Shown piece by piece: positions 36,252-46,000 of a DNA stretch of 64,000 nucleotides. The stretch is from Desertibaculum subflavum. GTDB lineage: Bacteria > Pseudomonadota > Alphaproteobacteria > Ferrovibrionales > Ferrovibrionaceae. The stretch's first letter is position 1; each line of letters begins with the position of its first letter. The DNA lies in NCBI GenBank assembly GCA_003576705.1, contig QOZS01000020.1:1-64000 (forward strand). Direction: 5' to 3'. A program made the translations under genes and the position numbers. The notes beneath the pieces are model-generated. The model was not told the origin of the DNA, made no database searches, and was given only the letters and a program-made list of their open reading frames with translations.

Positions 36252-37415
36252 ATGCAATTCACGCCCCAGCACGAAGAGCTGCGCCGCTCGCTCCGCAAGT
36301 TCATCGCGGCGGAGATCAACCCGCACGTCGACGCCTGGGAAGAGGCCGGCATCTTCCCCGCCCATGAGCTGTTCAAGAAGATGGGCGATATGGGCTTCCT
36401 CGGCGTCAACAAGCCAACGGAGTTCGGTGGCCTCGGCCTCGACTATTCCTATGCCATGGTGATGTGCGAGGAGCTCGGCAACATCAATTGCGGCAGCGTG
36501 CCGATGGCCATCGGCGTGCAGACCGACATGGCGACGCCGGCGCTGGCCAAGTTCGGCTCCGACGAGGTCAGGCGCGAGTTCCTGGCGCCCTCCATCAGCG
36601 GCGATTTCATCGCCTGCCTCGGCGTCTCCGAGGTCGGCGCCGGCTCCGACGTCGCCTCGGTCAAGACGACCGCGCGCAAGGATGGCGGCGACTACGTCAT
36701 CAACGGCGGCAAGATGTGGACCACCAACGGAACCCAGGCCGACTGGATCTGCCTGCTCGCCAACACTTCCGAAGGCCCCTCGCACCAGAACAAGTCGCTG
36801 ATCTGCGTGCCGATGAAGACGAAAGGTGTGCAGATCGCCCGCAAGCTCGACAAGATGGGCATGCGCTCCTCCGACACGGCGCAGCTCTTCTTCGACGAGG
36901 TCCGGGTGCCGCGCCGCAACCTGGTCGGCGAGGAAGGGGCCGGCTTCACCTACCAGATGATCCAGTTCCAGGAGGAGCGGCTCTGGGGCGCGACCTCGGC
37001 CATCGTCGGCATGGAGCGGACGATCGACGACACGATCGAATACACGCGCAACCGCATCGCCTTCGGCAAGCCGATCCTGGACAACCAGGTGGTGCATTTC
37101 CGCCTGGCCGAGCTGAAGACCGAGGTCGAGCTTCTGCGCGCGCTCTGCTACCGGGCCTGCGAGGAATATCTCGCCGGCACCAACGTCACCCTGCTCGCCT
37201 CGATGGCCAAGCTGAAGGCCGGCCGCCTGCTGCGCGAGGTAAACGACAGCTGCCTGCAATACTGGGGCGGCATGGGCTTCATGAGCGAAAGCCGGATCAG
37301 CCGCTCCTATCGCGACGGCCGGCTCGCCTCGATCGGCGGCGGCGCCGACGAGATCATGCTCGGCATCATCTCCAAGCTGATGGGAACGGCGCCCCGGCCG
37401 CAGAAGCGCAAATGA
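36252..37415 (+). CDS. acyl-CoA dehydrogenase, AtuD/isovaleryl-like (second tandem copy)
   Basis: A 387-residue paralogue of the preceding gene; by hand count 33 of the first 200 aligned residues differ. The same elements are kept (VSEVGAGSDVASVKTTA, KMWTTNG, FQEERLWGATS with the helix-G Glu, YWGGMGFMSE, IGGGADEIM). Differences cluster in the C-terminal third (AAKGLKGMERAIQQ versus TSAIVGMERTIDD), which lines the acyl pocket in this fold, so the pair may serve different chain lengths. Start 36252 lies 8 nt after the previous stop; its TGA overlaps the hydratase ATG. Confidence 0.9.
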   Translation: MQFTPQHEELRRSLRKFIAAEINPHVDAWEEAGIFPAHELFKKMGDMGFLGVNKPTEFGGLGLDYSYAMVMCEELGNINCGSVPMAIGVQTDMATPALAKFGSDEVRREFLAPSISGDFIACLGVSEVGAGSDVASVKTTARKDGGDYVINGGKMWTTNGTQADWICLLANTSEGPSHQNKSLICVPMKTKGVQIARKLDKMGMRSSDTAQLFFDEVRVPRRNLVGEEGAGFTYQMIQFQEERLWGATSAIVGMERTIDDTIEYTRNRIAFGKPILDNQVVHFRLAELKTEVELLRALCYRACEEYLAGTNVTLLASMAKLKAGRLLREVNDSCLQYWGGMGFMSESRISRSYRDGRLASIGGGADEIMLGIISKLMGTAPRPQKRK

Positions 37416-38233
37416 CCGCCCTCCCCACGACCGAACACATCAAGCTGGAGCGGCAAGGCCCGCTGCTCCGGCTCTGGCTCAATCGGCCGGAGATGCGGAA
37501 CGCCTTCTCCGCCCAGATGACGGCCGAGATCCTGGCGACCTTCCAGGCGATCGAGGCCGACCGCTCCATCCGCGTCGTGGTCCTGCGCGGGGCCGGTGGC
37601 ACCTTCTGCGCCGGCGGCGACCTCAAGAACATGCAGGCCTCGGGCACGCCGCCGGCCCCTGGCGAGCGCGACGAACTGAAGGAAGGCAATCTGCGCTTCA
37701 GCCGCATGATGCAGGCGGTCAACACTGCACCGCAGGCGGTGATCTGCGCCGTCGAGGGCTTCGCCATGGGCGGCGGCTTCGGCCTCGCCTGCGTCGGCGA
37801 CATCACCATCGCGCGGGCGGACGCCACCTTCGCCATGACGGAGGTGACGCTCGGCATCGTGCCGGCAGCGATCTCGCCCTTCGTGGTGAGGCGGATCGGC
37901 CTCACGGCGGCCCGGCGCTTCGGAGTCTCCGGGGCCAAGCTGAACGGCGTGCAGGCGGTCGAGATCGGCATCGCGCACGAGGCGGCGGCCGACGGCCCGG
38001 CGCTCGACGCCGCGATCACCGCCAACGTCAACCAGGTGCTGCGCTGCGCGCCGGAGGCGGTGGCGGAGACGAAGCGCCTGATGCACCGTGCCGCGGGCCC
38101 TGCGCCGATAGACGAGATCGCGGCCTACGCCGCCGAAAGCTTCACCGCGGCGGTGCGGGGAGCGGAGGGCCGCGAAGGCACCAAGGCCTTCGTCGAGAAA
38201 CGCAAGCCGGCCTGGGCCGTCACCATCGACTGA
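37412..38233 (+). CDS. enoyl-CoA hydratase/isomerase family protein (AtuE/LiuC-like)
   Basis: A 273-residue crotonase-fold enzyme. The oxyanion-hole elements GTFCAGGDLKNM and EGFAMGGGFGLACVGD are present, and one catalytic Glu lies in FAMTEVTLGIVPA; the second Glu of classic hydratases (in CELA) is Gly here (FGLA), as in glutaconyl-CoA-type hydratases. This agrees with isohexenylglutaconyl-CoA hydratase (AtuE) or methylglutaconyl-CoA hydratase. The ATG overlaps the preceding stop (ATGA), so it is translationally coupled. Confidence 0.88.
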   Translation: MTALPTTEHIKLERQGPLLRLWLNRPEMRNAFSAQMTAEILATFQAIEADRSIRVVVLRGAGGTFCAGGDLKNMQASGTPPAPGERDELKEGNLRFSRMMQAVNTAPQAVICAVEGFAMGGGFGLACVGDITIARADATFAMTEVTLGIVPAAISPFVVRRIGLTAARRFGVSGAKLNGVQAVEIGIAHEAAADGPALDAAITANVNQVLRCAPEAVAETKRLMHRAAGPAPIDEIAAYAAESFTAAVRGAEGREGTKAFVEKRKPAWAVTID

Positions 38234-38243
38234 ACGAGCGCCG

Positions 38244-40220
38244 ATGTCCTTCACCAACATCCTGATCGCAAACCGCGGCGAGATCGCCTGCCGCATCATC
38301 CGCACGGCGCGCGCCATGGGCTATCGTATGACGGCCGTGTTCAGCGATGCCGACGCCGATGCGCGCCACGTCGCGCTGGCCGACCAGGCGGCGCGCATTG
38401 GCCCGCCCGACGTGCGGTCGAGCTATCTCAACATCGACGCGATCCTCGCCGCGGCAAAGAAGGCCGGCGCCGACGCGGTGCATCCGGGCTATGGCTTCCT
38501 GTCGGAGAACGAGGGCTTTGCCGCCGCCTGCGAGCAGGCCGGCCTCGTCTTCATCGGTCCTCCGCCCGCCGCCATCGAAGCGATGGGCAACAAGGCCGCG
38601 GCCAAACGGCGCATGATCGCGGCCGAGGTGCCGACCGTGCCGGGCTATCAAGGTCACGATCAGTCCGACGCACGCCTCGCCGAGGAGGCCGAGCGCATCG
38701 GCTTCCCGCTGATGGTGAAGGCAGCGGCCGGCGGCGGCGGGCGCGGCATGCGGGTTGTCGGCTCGATGAACGAGTTCGCCCGCGCGGTCGCCGGCGCCCG
38801 CTCGGAGGCGAAGAACGCCTTCGGCTCCGATGAACTGATCCTGGAGCGCGCGGTGATCGGCGGCCGGCATGTCGAGATCCAGGTCTTCGCCGATGCCCAT
38901 GGCAACGTGATCCATCTCGGCGAGCGCGACTGCTCCGCCCAGCGGCGGCACCAGAAGGTGATCGAGGAGGCCCCTTCGCCCGCCGTCGACCCGCACCTGC
39001 GTGCCCGCATGGGCGAGGCGGCGGTCGCCGCCGCCAAGGCGATCGGCTACCGCGGGGCCGGCACGGTCGAGTTCCTGCTGGACGCCAACGGGCATTTCTA
39101 CTTCCTGGAGATGAACACCCGCCTGCAGGTCGAGCACCCGGTGACCGAGATGGTCACCGGTTTCGACCTGGTGGAGTGGCAGCTTCGCGTCGCCGCCGGC
39201 GAGAAGCTGCCGATCAGCCAGGAAGAGCTGACCCTCACAGGGCATGCCATCGAGGCGCGGCTCTACGCCGAGGATCCGTTCCGCAATTTTCTGCCGCAAT
39301 CCGGCGACATCCTGGTCTGGGCGCCGGTCGAGCGCGACGGCGTACGCACCGATCACGGCCTGAAGCCGCGGGCCACCATCAGCCCCTATTACGATCCGAT
39401 GATCGCCAAGGTGATCGCGCATGGCCGCACGCGCGAGGAGGCACGGCGCCGGCTGATCGCCGCGCTGCAGGACACGGTCGTGCTGGGCATCCAGACCAAC
39501 CGCCGCTTCCTGGTCGACCTGGTAAGCCATCCCGTCTTCGTCGAAGGCGGAACGACCACGACCTTCATCCAGGAGGCCTTCGGGCCGAAGAGCCCGCTGG
39601 TGAAGCGCCCGGCGCCCGGCACCGAGGCGCTCGCGATCGCGGCCGTGCTGCATCAGCGGCGATTGGGCGCGGCCATGCCGCTCGACGGCGGCGCCCGGGG
39701 TTGGCGGTCGACCGGCATCACAACGCAGCCGCTGCGCCTCACCATCCGCGACGAGCATCATGTGGTCGACGTGACGCCGCATTCGCCAGCGGCCTTCGAA
39801 GTTGCCGTCGGCGACGCGCGGGTGAGGGTCGACATCATCGAGATCGGCGACAACCGTTTGACCATGGAGATCGACGGCCTGCGCCGCACCGTCGCCTATG
39901 CCTTCCGCGATGCGGAGCTGGTCTTCGAGGCCGACGGCGTGTCGCTGGTCGTGGCGGAGACCCTGATGGTGCCGCGCAGCGCCGCCGAGGGCGACGGCGA
40001 TGCCGAGTTGCGGGCGCCGATGAACGGCAAGATCGTCTCCGTCCTCGCCCAGCCCGGCGACAAGGTGGCCAAAGGGCAGCGCCTGATCGTGCTGGAGGCA
40101 ATGAAGATCGAGCATGAGATCGCCGCCGGCCGCGCCGGCACGCTGGCGACGGTCAACGTCAAGCCGGGCGACCAGGTGCCGACGCGGCACCTGCTGGCGA
40201 GCCTCGCATCGGAAGGTTAG
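38244..40220 (+). CDS. acyl-CoA carboxylase alpha subunit (biotin carboxylase/BCCP), AtuF-like
   Basis: A 658-residue biotin-dependent subunit: biotin carboxylase domain (about 1-450) with ILIANRGEIACRIIRTAR, the ATP-grasp loop KAAAGGGGRGMR and EMNTRLQVEHPVTE; a linker domain; and a BCCP domain whose biotinyl-Lys is K621 in EAMKIEHEI (AMKI rather than the common AMKM). With the beta subunit at 32963 it makes the complete holoenzyme. Gene order beta-dehydrogenase-hydratase-alpha matches both atuCDEF and liuBCD. Its stop is shared with the convergent SUMF1-like gene. Confidence 0.92.
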   Translation: MSFTNILIANRGEIACRIIRTARAMGYRMTAVFSDADADARHVALADQAARIGPPDVRSSYLNIDAILAAAKKAGADAVHPGYGFLSENEGFAAACEQAGLVFIGPPPAAIEAMGNKAAAKRRMIAAEVPTVPGYQGHDQSDARLAEEAERIGFPLMVKAAAGGGGRGMRVVGSMNEFARAVAGARSEAKNAFGSDELILERAVIGGRHVEIQVFADAHGNVIHLGERDCSAQRRHQKVIEEAPSPAVDPHLRARMGEAAVAAAKAIGYRGAGTVEFLLDANGHFYFLEMNTRLQVEHPVTEMVTGFDLVEWQLRVAAGEKLPISQEELTLTGHAIEARLYAEDPFRNFLPQSGDILVWAPVERDGVRTDHGLKPRATISPYYDPMIAKVIAHGRTREEARRRLIAALQDTVVLGIQTNRRFLVDLVSHPVFVEGGTTTTFIQEAFGPKSPLVKRPAPGTEALAIAAVLHQRRLGAAMPLDGGARGWRSTGITTQPLRLTIRDEHHVVDVTPHSPAAFEVAVGDARVRVDIIEIGDNRLTMEIDGLRRTVAYAFRDAELVFEADGVSLVVAETLMVPRSAAEGDGDAELRAPMNGKIVSVLAQPGDKVAKGQRLIVLEAMKIEHEIAAGRAGTLATVNVKPGDQVPTRHLLASLASEG

Positions 40221-40957
40221 CGCAGCGCCACATTCGCTTCGTCGCGCACGACGCGAAAGCCTACATCGATCAGATCGGCCTTGCCCTCGACCGGCTCGAA
40301 CCGCACGCCGCCGGCGATGAACAGCGCACCGGAACGGAACGAGCCGCCGAGCATCAGACGCCGCGCGCAGGCGTCGACGCAGTCGGACGTCCATTCCCAC
40401 ACATTGCCGAGCACGTCGTAGAGACCGAAGCCGTTCGGCTTGTAGCTGCCGACCGGCGCCGTCTTGATCCCCGCATAAGTCGGGTCGCAGGGATCGCAAT
40501 TGCCGTCGGTGAACTCCGCCCACGGATTGTCGGTCGTGACCCCGCTGCGGACGTAGTATTCCCATTCCGGCTGCGTGGGCAGCCGATAGCGCTGGCCGGT
40601 GGTGGCGCGCAGCCAGGCCACATAAGCCTCGGCATCCTTGTAGGCGACGTTGACGACGGGCCGGCGCCCCCGCCCCCAGCCCTGGTCGTGCAGCCGCCGG
40701 CAGGCCCCCTCGGCCGCACAGGCATCCCATTCGTCGAATGTCACCTCATGCCGGCCGACCGCGAGCCGGCTCGCGATCCGCGCTTTGGAAATCCCGGCCG
40801 GCGCCCGCTCGAGGCCAAGATCGACCGCACCGGCGCGGACGAACACCATTTCCGGGCACTGGCCGCAATCGCGAAACGGCGCGCCGAGCGGCGTGTCGTC
40901 GGCACGCGCCGGCGCAAGACAGAACAGCATCGCAATGACCGGACCGGAAAGCCGCAT
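40217..40957 (-). CDS. exported SUMF1/formylglycine-generating-type domain protein lacking the catalytic Cys
   Basis: A 246-residue protein with a signal peptide (1-19, ending PARA) and a SUMF1 domain: VGRHEVTFDEWDAC, RPVVNVAYKDAEAYVAWL, YRLPTQPEWEYYVR, GLYDVLGNVWEWTSDC and the end GGSFRS...IDVGFRVVRD. The segment where formylglycine-generating enzymes carry their active cysteines reads GGSFRSGALFIAGGVRF and has none, so sulfatase activation is unlikely. Several other Cys pairs (CGQC, CDPC) suit periplasmic disulphides. Role unknown. Confidence 0.85.
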   Translation of the reverse strand: MRLSGPVIAMLFCLAPARADDTPLGAPFRDCGQCPEMVFVRAGAVDLGLERAPAGISKARIASRLAVGRHEVTFDEWDACAAEGACRRLHDQGWGRGRRPVVNVAYKDAEAYVAWLRATTGQRYRLPTQPEWEYYVRSGVTTDNPWAEFTDGNCDPCDPTYAGIKTAPVGSYKPNGFGLYDVLGNVWEWTSDCVDACARRLMLGGSFRSGALFIAGGVRFEPVEGKADLIDVGFRVVRDEANVALR

Positions 40958-41020
40958 GCCGCCATCCTAGCCGATCGCGAGTGACTCATTGCCGCCCATC
41001 CGCTACGAGACCGCGCCAGC

Positions 41021-42319
41021 ATGACATCCGATCCTCCCACCGCCCGCGACGCCGCCCGACGCATCCTGTCCGCCGTGCTGGAGCGCGGCCGGCCGCTGGA
41101 CGAAGCCTGGGCGGCGGCGCTCGCCCCCGACGCGCCGCTGACCCGGCTGTCGGAGCGCGATCGTGCCTTCACCCGCCTTCTCGTGGCCACGTCGTTGCGC
41201 CGCAAGGGTGAGATCGATGCCGTGCTGGCGCGCTGCATCGCCAAGCCGCTGCCGCCCAAGGCCGGCCGGGAGCGCACGGCGCTGCAGCTCGGTGTCGCGC
41301 AACTGCTGCATCTCGGTACACCGGCCCATGCCGCGGTCGGCGAGACGGTGGCGCTGGTCGGCGAGGCAAGCCCCTACCGTGCGCTGGTCAATGCCGTGCT
41401 CCGGCGCGTCGCGCGAGAGCCCCAGGCGCTCGTGGCCGATCTCGACGCCGCACATCTCAACACGCCGGAATGGCTATGGCAGCGATGGTGCAAGGAATAT
41501 GGCGAGGCGGCGACCCGTCGCATCGCGGCCCAGCACATGGCCGATCCGCCGCTCGACATCACCGCCAAGGAAAACCCCGGCAATTGGGCGGAGCAGCTGG
41601 GCGCCGCCCTGCTTCCGACCGGAACGCTGCGCCGGCCGCATGCCGGCGCCGTCGAACAGTTGCCGGGCTTCGCCGAGGGTGCCTGGTGGGTGCAGGATGC
41701 CGCGGCCGCCCTCCCTGCCCGACTGCTTGGCGACGTGTCGGGCAAGCGGGTGATCGACCTTTGTGCGGCCCCGGGCGGCAAGACGGCACAGCTGGCCGCG
41801 GCGGGCGCCCGGGTGACGGCGGTGGAGAAATCTTCGGCCCGCGCGCAGCGGCTGCAAGGCAACCTTCGGCGCCTCAAGCTCGAAGCGGAGATCGTGGTGG
41901 GCGACGCCACCGCATGGCGGCCTGGAGATCCGGCGGATGCCGTCCTGCTGGACGCGCCCTGCTCCGCCACCGGGACGGCGCGACGCCATCCCGACGTGCC
42001 GCATCTCAAGCGGCCCGACGACCTGGTGGCACTGACGGCCTTCCAGGATGCTCTGCTGGCTGCGGCAGGACGAATGGTGCGGCCGGGCGGCATGTTGGTT
42101 TATGCGGTCTGCTCCCTGGAGCCCGAGGAAGGGCGGGACCGGATCGCCGCACTGCTCTCGCGCGACGGGGCCTGGGCCCGCCTGCCGCTGGCGGCGGCCG
42201 AAATTGGCGGACATTCAAATGCGATCTCCGCCGAAGGCGATCTACGCACCCTGCCGGGCGACGCACCCGATCCCGGCGGCTGGGACGGGTTTTACGCGGC
42301 CCGGTTGCAGCGCCGGTGA
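41021..42319 (+). CDS. rsmB: 16S rRNA (cytosine-C5)-methyltransferase RsmB-like
   Basis: A 432-residue m5C RNA methyltransferase with an N-terminal NusB-like helical domain (about 5-135) and a C-terminal Rossmann domain: DLCAAPGGKT (246-255) binds SAM, C314 in DAPCSATGTARRHPD is the motif IV cysteine and C364 in VCSLEPEEG the catalytic motif VI cysteine. The NusB-domain fusion identifies RsmB/Sun rather than RsmF, which methylates C967 of 16S rRNA in E. coli. Followed 62 nt later by a periplasmic protein gene. Confidence 0.92.
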   Translation: MTSDPPTARDAARRILSAVLERGRPLDEAWAAALAPDAPLTRLSERDRAFTRLLVATSLRRKGEIDAVLARCIAKPLPPKAGRERTALQLGVAQLLHLGTPAHAAVGETVALVGEASPYRALVNAVLRRVAREPQALVADLDAAHLNTPEWLWQRWCKEYGEAATRRIAAQHMADPPLDITAKENPGNWAEQLGAALLPTGTLRRPHAGAVEQLPGFAEGAWWVQDAAAALPARLLGDVSGKRVIDLCAAPGGKTAQLAAAGARVTAVEKSSARAQRLQGNLRRLKLEAEIVVGDATAWRPGDPADAVLLDAPCSATGTARRHPDVPHLKRPDDLVALTAFQDALLAAAGRMVRPGGMLVYAVCSLEPEEGRDRIAALLSRDGAWARLPLAAAEIGGHSNAISAEGDLRTLPGDAPDPGGWDGFYAARLQRR

Positions 42320-42381
42320 GCGGCATTGCCGCCCCGGGACACGCGGTTTATCTCTAGTACGGGTGGTGGCGGGAGCGTTCC

Positions 42382-43068
42382 ATGCGGTGCGCGGCGGGAT
42401 TGGTGACGGCAACGGTGCTGCTGGCGGCGACGCCCGCATCGGCCGATTACCGCAGTCGCCACGGCGACTGGTGGGTCGAGTGCTACACCCGCGATGACGG
42501 GCCGCTCGGCTATGCCTGCGCCGGCCGCACGGCCTCGCGCGACGGCCTCCAGCTTTATGTCGTGGAGCGTCGAGGCCAGCCCTTCGTCGTGGTCCAGGCC
42601 GAGCCCGGCATCCAGTTCGACCGGTCGCAGCACGTCATGCTGCGCGTCGACGAGGGCGAGCGCTTTCAGGTGCTGGCGCAGCAGCGACGGGTCGCGCATG
42701 TCAACGGCATTGAAGGCCTGCGCCTGATCGGCCTGATGATCGACGGCAAGATGGCCTCCGTCACCTACAACGACCTGTTCGGGCAGAGCCGCTTCGCCCG
42801 CTTCGCGCTGGACGGCTTCGAGCCGACCTATCGCGAGCTCAAGCAGGCCATGGCCGAGGTCGATCACAACGTCCCGCGACAGGAGCGGCCGAGCGTGCCG
42901 GCGAGCGACCCGCCGCCGGGCAGCGCCGCTCCGGCCACCGGTCAGAAGGCCGATCCGAACGGCAAAGCGGAGCCGCCGGATGAGAAAGGCGACATCGAGG
43001 AAGCGATTGACGAAGTCGGGAGCTTCTTCGGCCGCGTAGGTCGCTTCATCGGGCGACAGTTCGACTAG
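42382..43068 (+). CDS. exported protein, distantly IalB-like
   Basis: A 228-residue precursor with a signal peptide (about 1-21, ending ASA). The mature start HGDWWVECYTRDDGPLGYAC with two Cys recalls the invasion-associated locus B family, and the middle VDGKMASVTYNDLFGQSRFARFALDGFE-type sequence (shortened here) is similar in character. A Pro/Ala/Lys linker (about 160-200) is followed by an acidic and then amphipathic end (FFGRVGRFIGRQFD). Function unknown; the family link is tentative. Confidence 0.65.
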   Translation: MRCAAGLVTATVLLAATPASADYRSRHGDWWVECYTRDDGPLGYACAGRTASRDGLQLYVVERRGQPFVVVQAEPGIQFDRSQHVMLRVDEGERFQVLAQQRRVAHVNGIEGLRLIGLMIDGKMASVTYNDLFGQSRFARFALDGFEPTYRELKQAMAEVDHNVPRQERPSVPASDPPPGSAAPATGQKADPNGKAEPPDEKGDIEEAIDEVGSFFGRVGRFIGRQFD

Positions 43069-43074
43069 AGGCGC

Positions 43075-46000
43075 CTACTCCGCAGCCTGCGGCGCCGGCG
43101 TGGCACGCAAGCGACCGCCGAGCCGGCGCATGACGACATAGAACACCGGCGTCAGGAACAGGCCGACCAGGGTGACCCCGATCATGCCGGCGAAAACCGC
43201 GGTGCCGAGCGCGCGCCGCATCTCCGCCCCGGCGCCGGACGATGTCACCAGCGGCACCACGCCGAGGATGAAGGCGAGCGCGGTCATCAGGATCGGCCTG
43301 AGGCGCAAGCGGCAGGCCTCGACCACCGCCTCGAGGATGCTCTTGCCGCTGTCCTCCAGCTGCCGGGCGAACTCGACGATCAGGATCGCGTTCTTGGCCG
43401 CAAGGCCGATCAGCACGACAAGTCCGATCTGCACCAGCACGTTGTTGTCGATGCCGACGGTCCAGACGCCGAGCAGGGCGAACAGCATGCTCATCGGCAC
43501 GATCAGCATGATGGCGAAGGGCAGCACCCAGCTTTCGTATTGCGCCGCCAGCGCCAGGAACACGAAGACGATGGCCAGGATGAAGATGTAGACCGCGGTA
43601 TTGCCGAGCGAGCGCTCCTGCAAGGCGATCTCGGTCCATTCGAAGCTCTGGCCCGGCTGCAGCACCTGGTTCGCCAGCTGCTCCATCGCATCCAGCGACT
43701 GGCCGGTGGAGAAGCCCGGCGGCGTGTTGCCCTGCAACGGCACCGAGACATAGGTGTTGTAGCGCTGGACCAGATCCGGGCCGGCCGTCTCGCGGATCTC
43801 GACCAGGGTGCCGAGCGGCACCAGCTCGCCGGTGGCGGAGCGGACCTTGAGCCGCTGGATATCCTCCCGGTTCAGCCGGAACCGCGAATCCGCCTGCACG
43901 CGCACCTGGAACAGGCGACCGAAGGCGTTGAAGTCGTTGACATAGGCCGAGCCCAGATTGACCTCCAGCGCCTCGAACACGTTGCCGATCGGCACGTTCA
44001 GCATCTGTGCCTTGACGCGATCGATGTTCAGGAAGATCTGCGGCGACGTGGCCGAGAAGGTGGTGAACACGCCGGTGACGCCCGGCGTCTGCATGGCACG
44101 CCCCATGATCTGGTAGGCGGCGGCCAGGAGCGGCCGCACATCGTCGCCGGCGCGGTTCTGCAGCTGCATCTTGAAGCCACCGCCGGAGCCGATGCCAGGC
44201 ACCGCGGGCGGCGGGACCGCGATGACGAAGGCCTCCTCGACCGCCTGCAGCCGGCCGATCATCTGACCGATGATGGCATCGGCGGTCAGACCTTGTGCCA
44301 GCCGCTCGGCGAACGGGCTGAAGGTCGTGAACATGACGGCGGCGCTGGTGGAATTGGTGAAGGTCGCGCCGTTGAAGCCCGGAATGGCGACCACGTGCTC
44401 GACGCCCGGCATGCCCGCGATCAGCCTGGTCGCCTTCTGCGTCACCTCGTCGGTGCGGCTGAGCGAGGCGCCGTCCGGCAGCTGGATGACGACGATCGCA
44501 TAGCCGCGGTCGAGCGGCGGGATGAAGCCCGCAGGCACCTTGAAGAACATGAAGGCCGTCGCGCCGACCAGCAGCAGGTAGATGCCGAGCATCAGCACAC
44601 GGTGCCGCACGATCGAGCCGGCGCTGCGGCCATAGGCGCTGCTCATCCGGTCGAAGCCGAGATTGAATTTCGACGCCGCCCACTGCACCGCGCGGAACGG
44701 CGCGAAGCGCGACCGATGCCCTTCATGATGCCGACGCAACAGGATGGCGCCGAGCGCGGGCGACAGGGTCAGTGAGTTGAACGCCGACAATATGGTCGCG
44801 ACCGCGATGGTCAGCGCGAACTGCTTGTAGAACTGGCCGCTGATGCCGGGAATGAAAGCGGTGGGGATGAACACCGCGGACAGCACCACGGCGATGGCGA
44901 TCACCGCGCGGCCGACTTCATCCATCGTCTTGTGCGCGGCCTCGCGCGGCGACAGGCCGCGCGCGATGTTGCGTTCGATGTTCTCGACCACGACGATGGC
45001 GTCGTCGACGACGATGCCGATCGCCAGCACCATGCCGAACAGGCTGAGCACGTTGAGCGTCAGGCCGAAGGCGTACATCACCGCGAAGGTGCCGACCATC
45101 GAGACCGGGATGGCCAGGATCGGGATCAGCGAGGCGCGCCAGCTCTGCAGGAAGATCAGAACGACGAGGGCGACCAGGATCACCGCCTCGATCAGGGTCT
45201 TGTAGACCTCGTCGAGCGATTCCTCGATGAACTCGGTCGGGTTGTAGATGACGGTGTATTCGAGGCCCGGCGGGAACGACTTCTGCAGCTCTTCCATGCG
45301 CTGGATCACCGCCGCCGAAGTGTCGAGCGCATTGGTGCCGGGCCGCTGGAACACGCCGAGCGCGATCGCCGTCTGGCCGTCGAGATAGCTGCGGCTGTTG
45401 TAGTCCTTGGCGCCGAGCTCGATGCGCGCCACGTCCTGTAGGCGGACGAGGCGCCCGTCCTTGCCGCTCTTGACGATCACGTTGCGGAACTGGCGCGCGT
45501 CCTCGAACCGCCCCTGTGTCGTGATGATGGCCTGCTGCGCCGTGTCGGACGGTGCCGGCTGCTGGCCGAGGCCGCCGCCGGACACCTGGATGTTCTGCGC
45601 GCGCAGCGCCTCGACGATATCGGTGCCGGTGAGGCCGAACGAGGCCAGCCGGTTGGGATCGAGCCAGACGCGGATGGCGTACTCGCTGCCGCCGAACACG
45701 ATGATGTTGCCGACGCCTTCCAGTCGCAGCAGCGCGTCACGTATGCGCAGCTGCATGTAGTTGGCGATGTAGAGCTCGTCGTAACGCTTGTCGGGCGAGA
45801 GCAGGTGCACGACCATCAGGAAGTCGCCGGCCTGCTTGCGGGTCGAGACGCCGAGGCGGCGCACTTCCTCGGGCAAGCGCGGCTCGGCGATGGTGACGCG
45901 GTTCTGCACCTGCACCTGAGCGATGTCGAGATCGGTGCCGGTCTTGAAGGTCACCGTCAGCTGCAGCAGGCCGTCCGCCGTCGAGTACGACGACATGTAC

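Noticed and set aside
38220..40730. An 836-codon open frame on the minus strand across the biotin carboxylase gene
   Set aside because: Same explanation: it is the antisense shadow of the carboxylase alpha subunit and part of the SUMF1-like gene.
40217..40957. Sulfatase-activating formylglycine-generating enzyme
   Set aside because: The active-site cysteines are absent and no sulfatase gene lies nearby.
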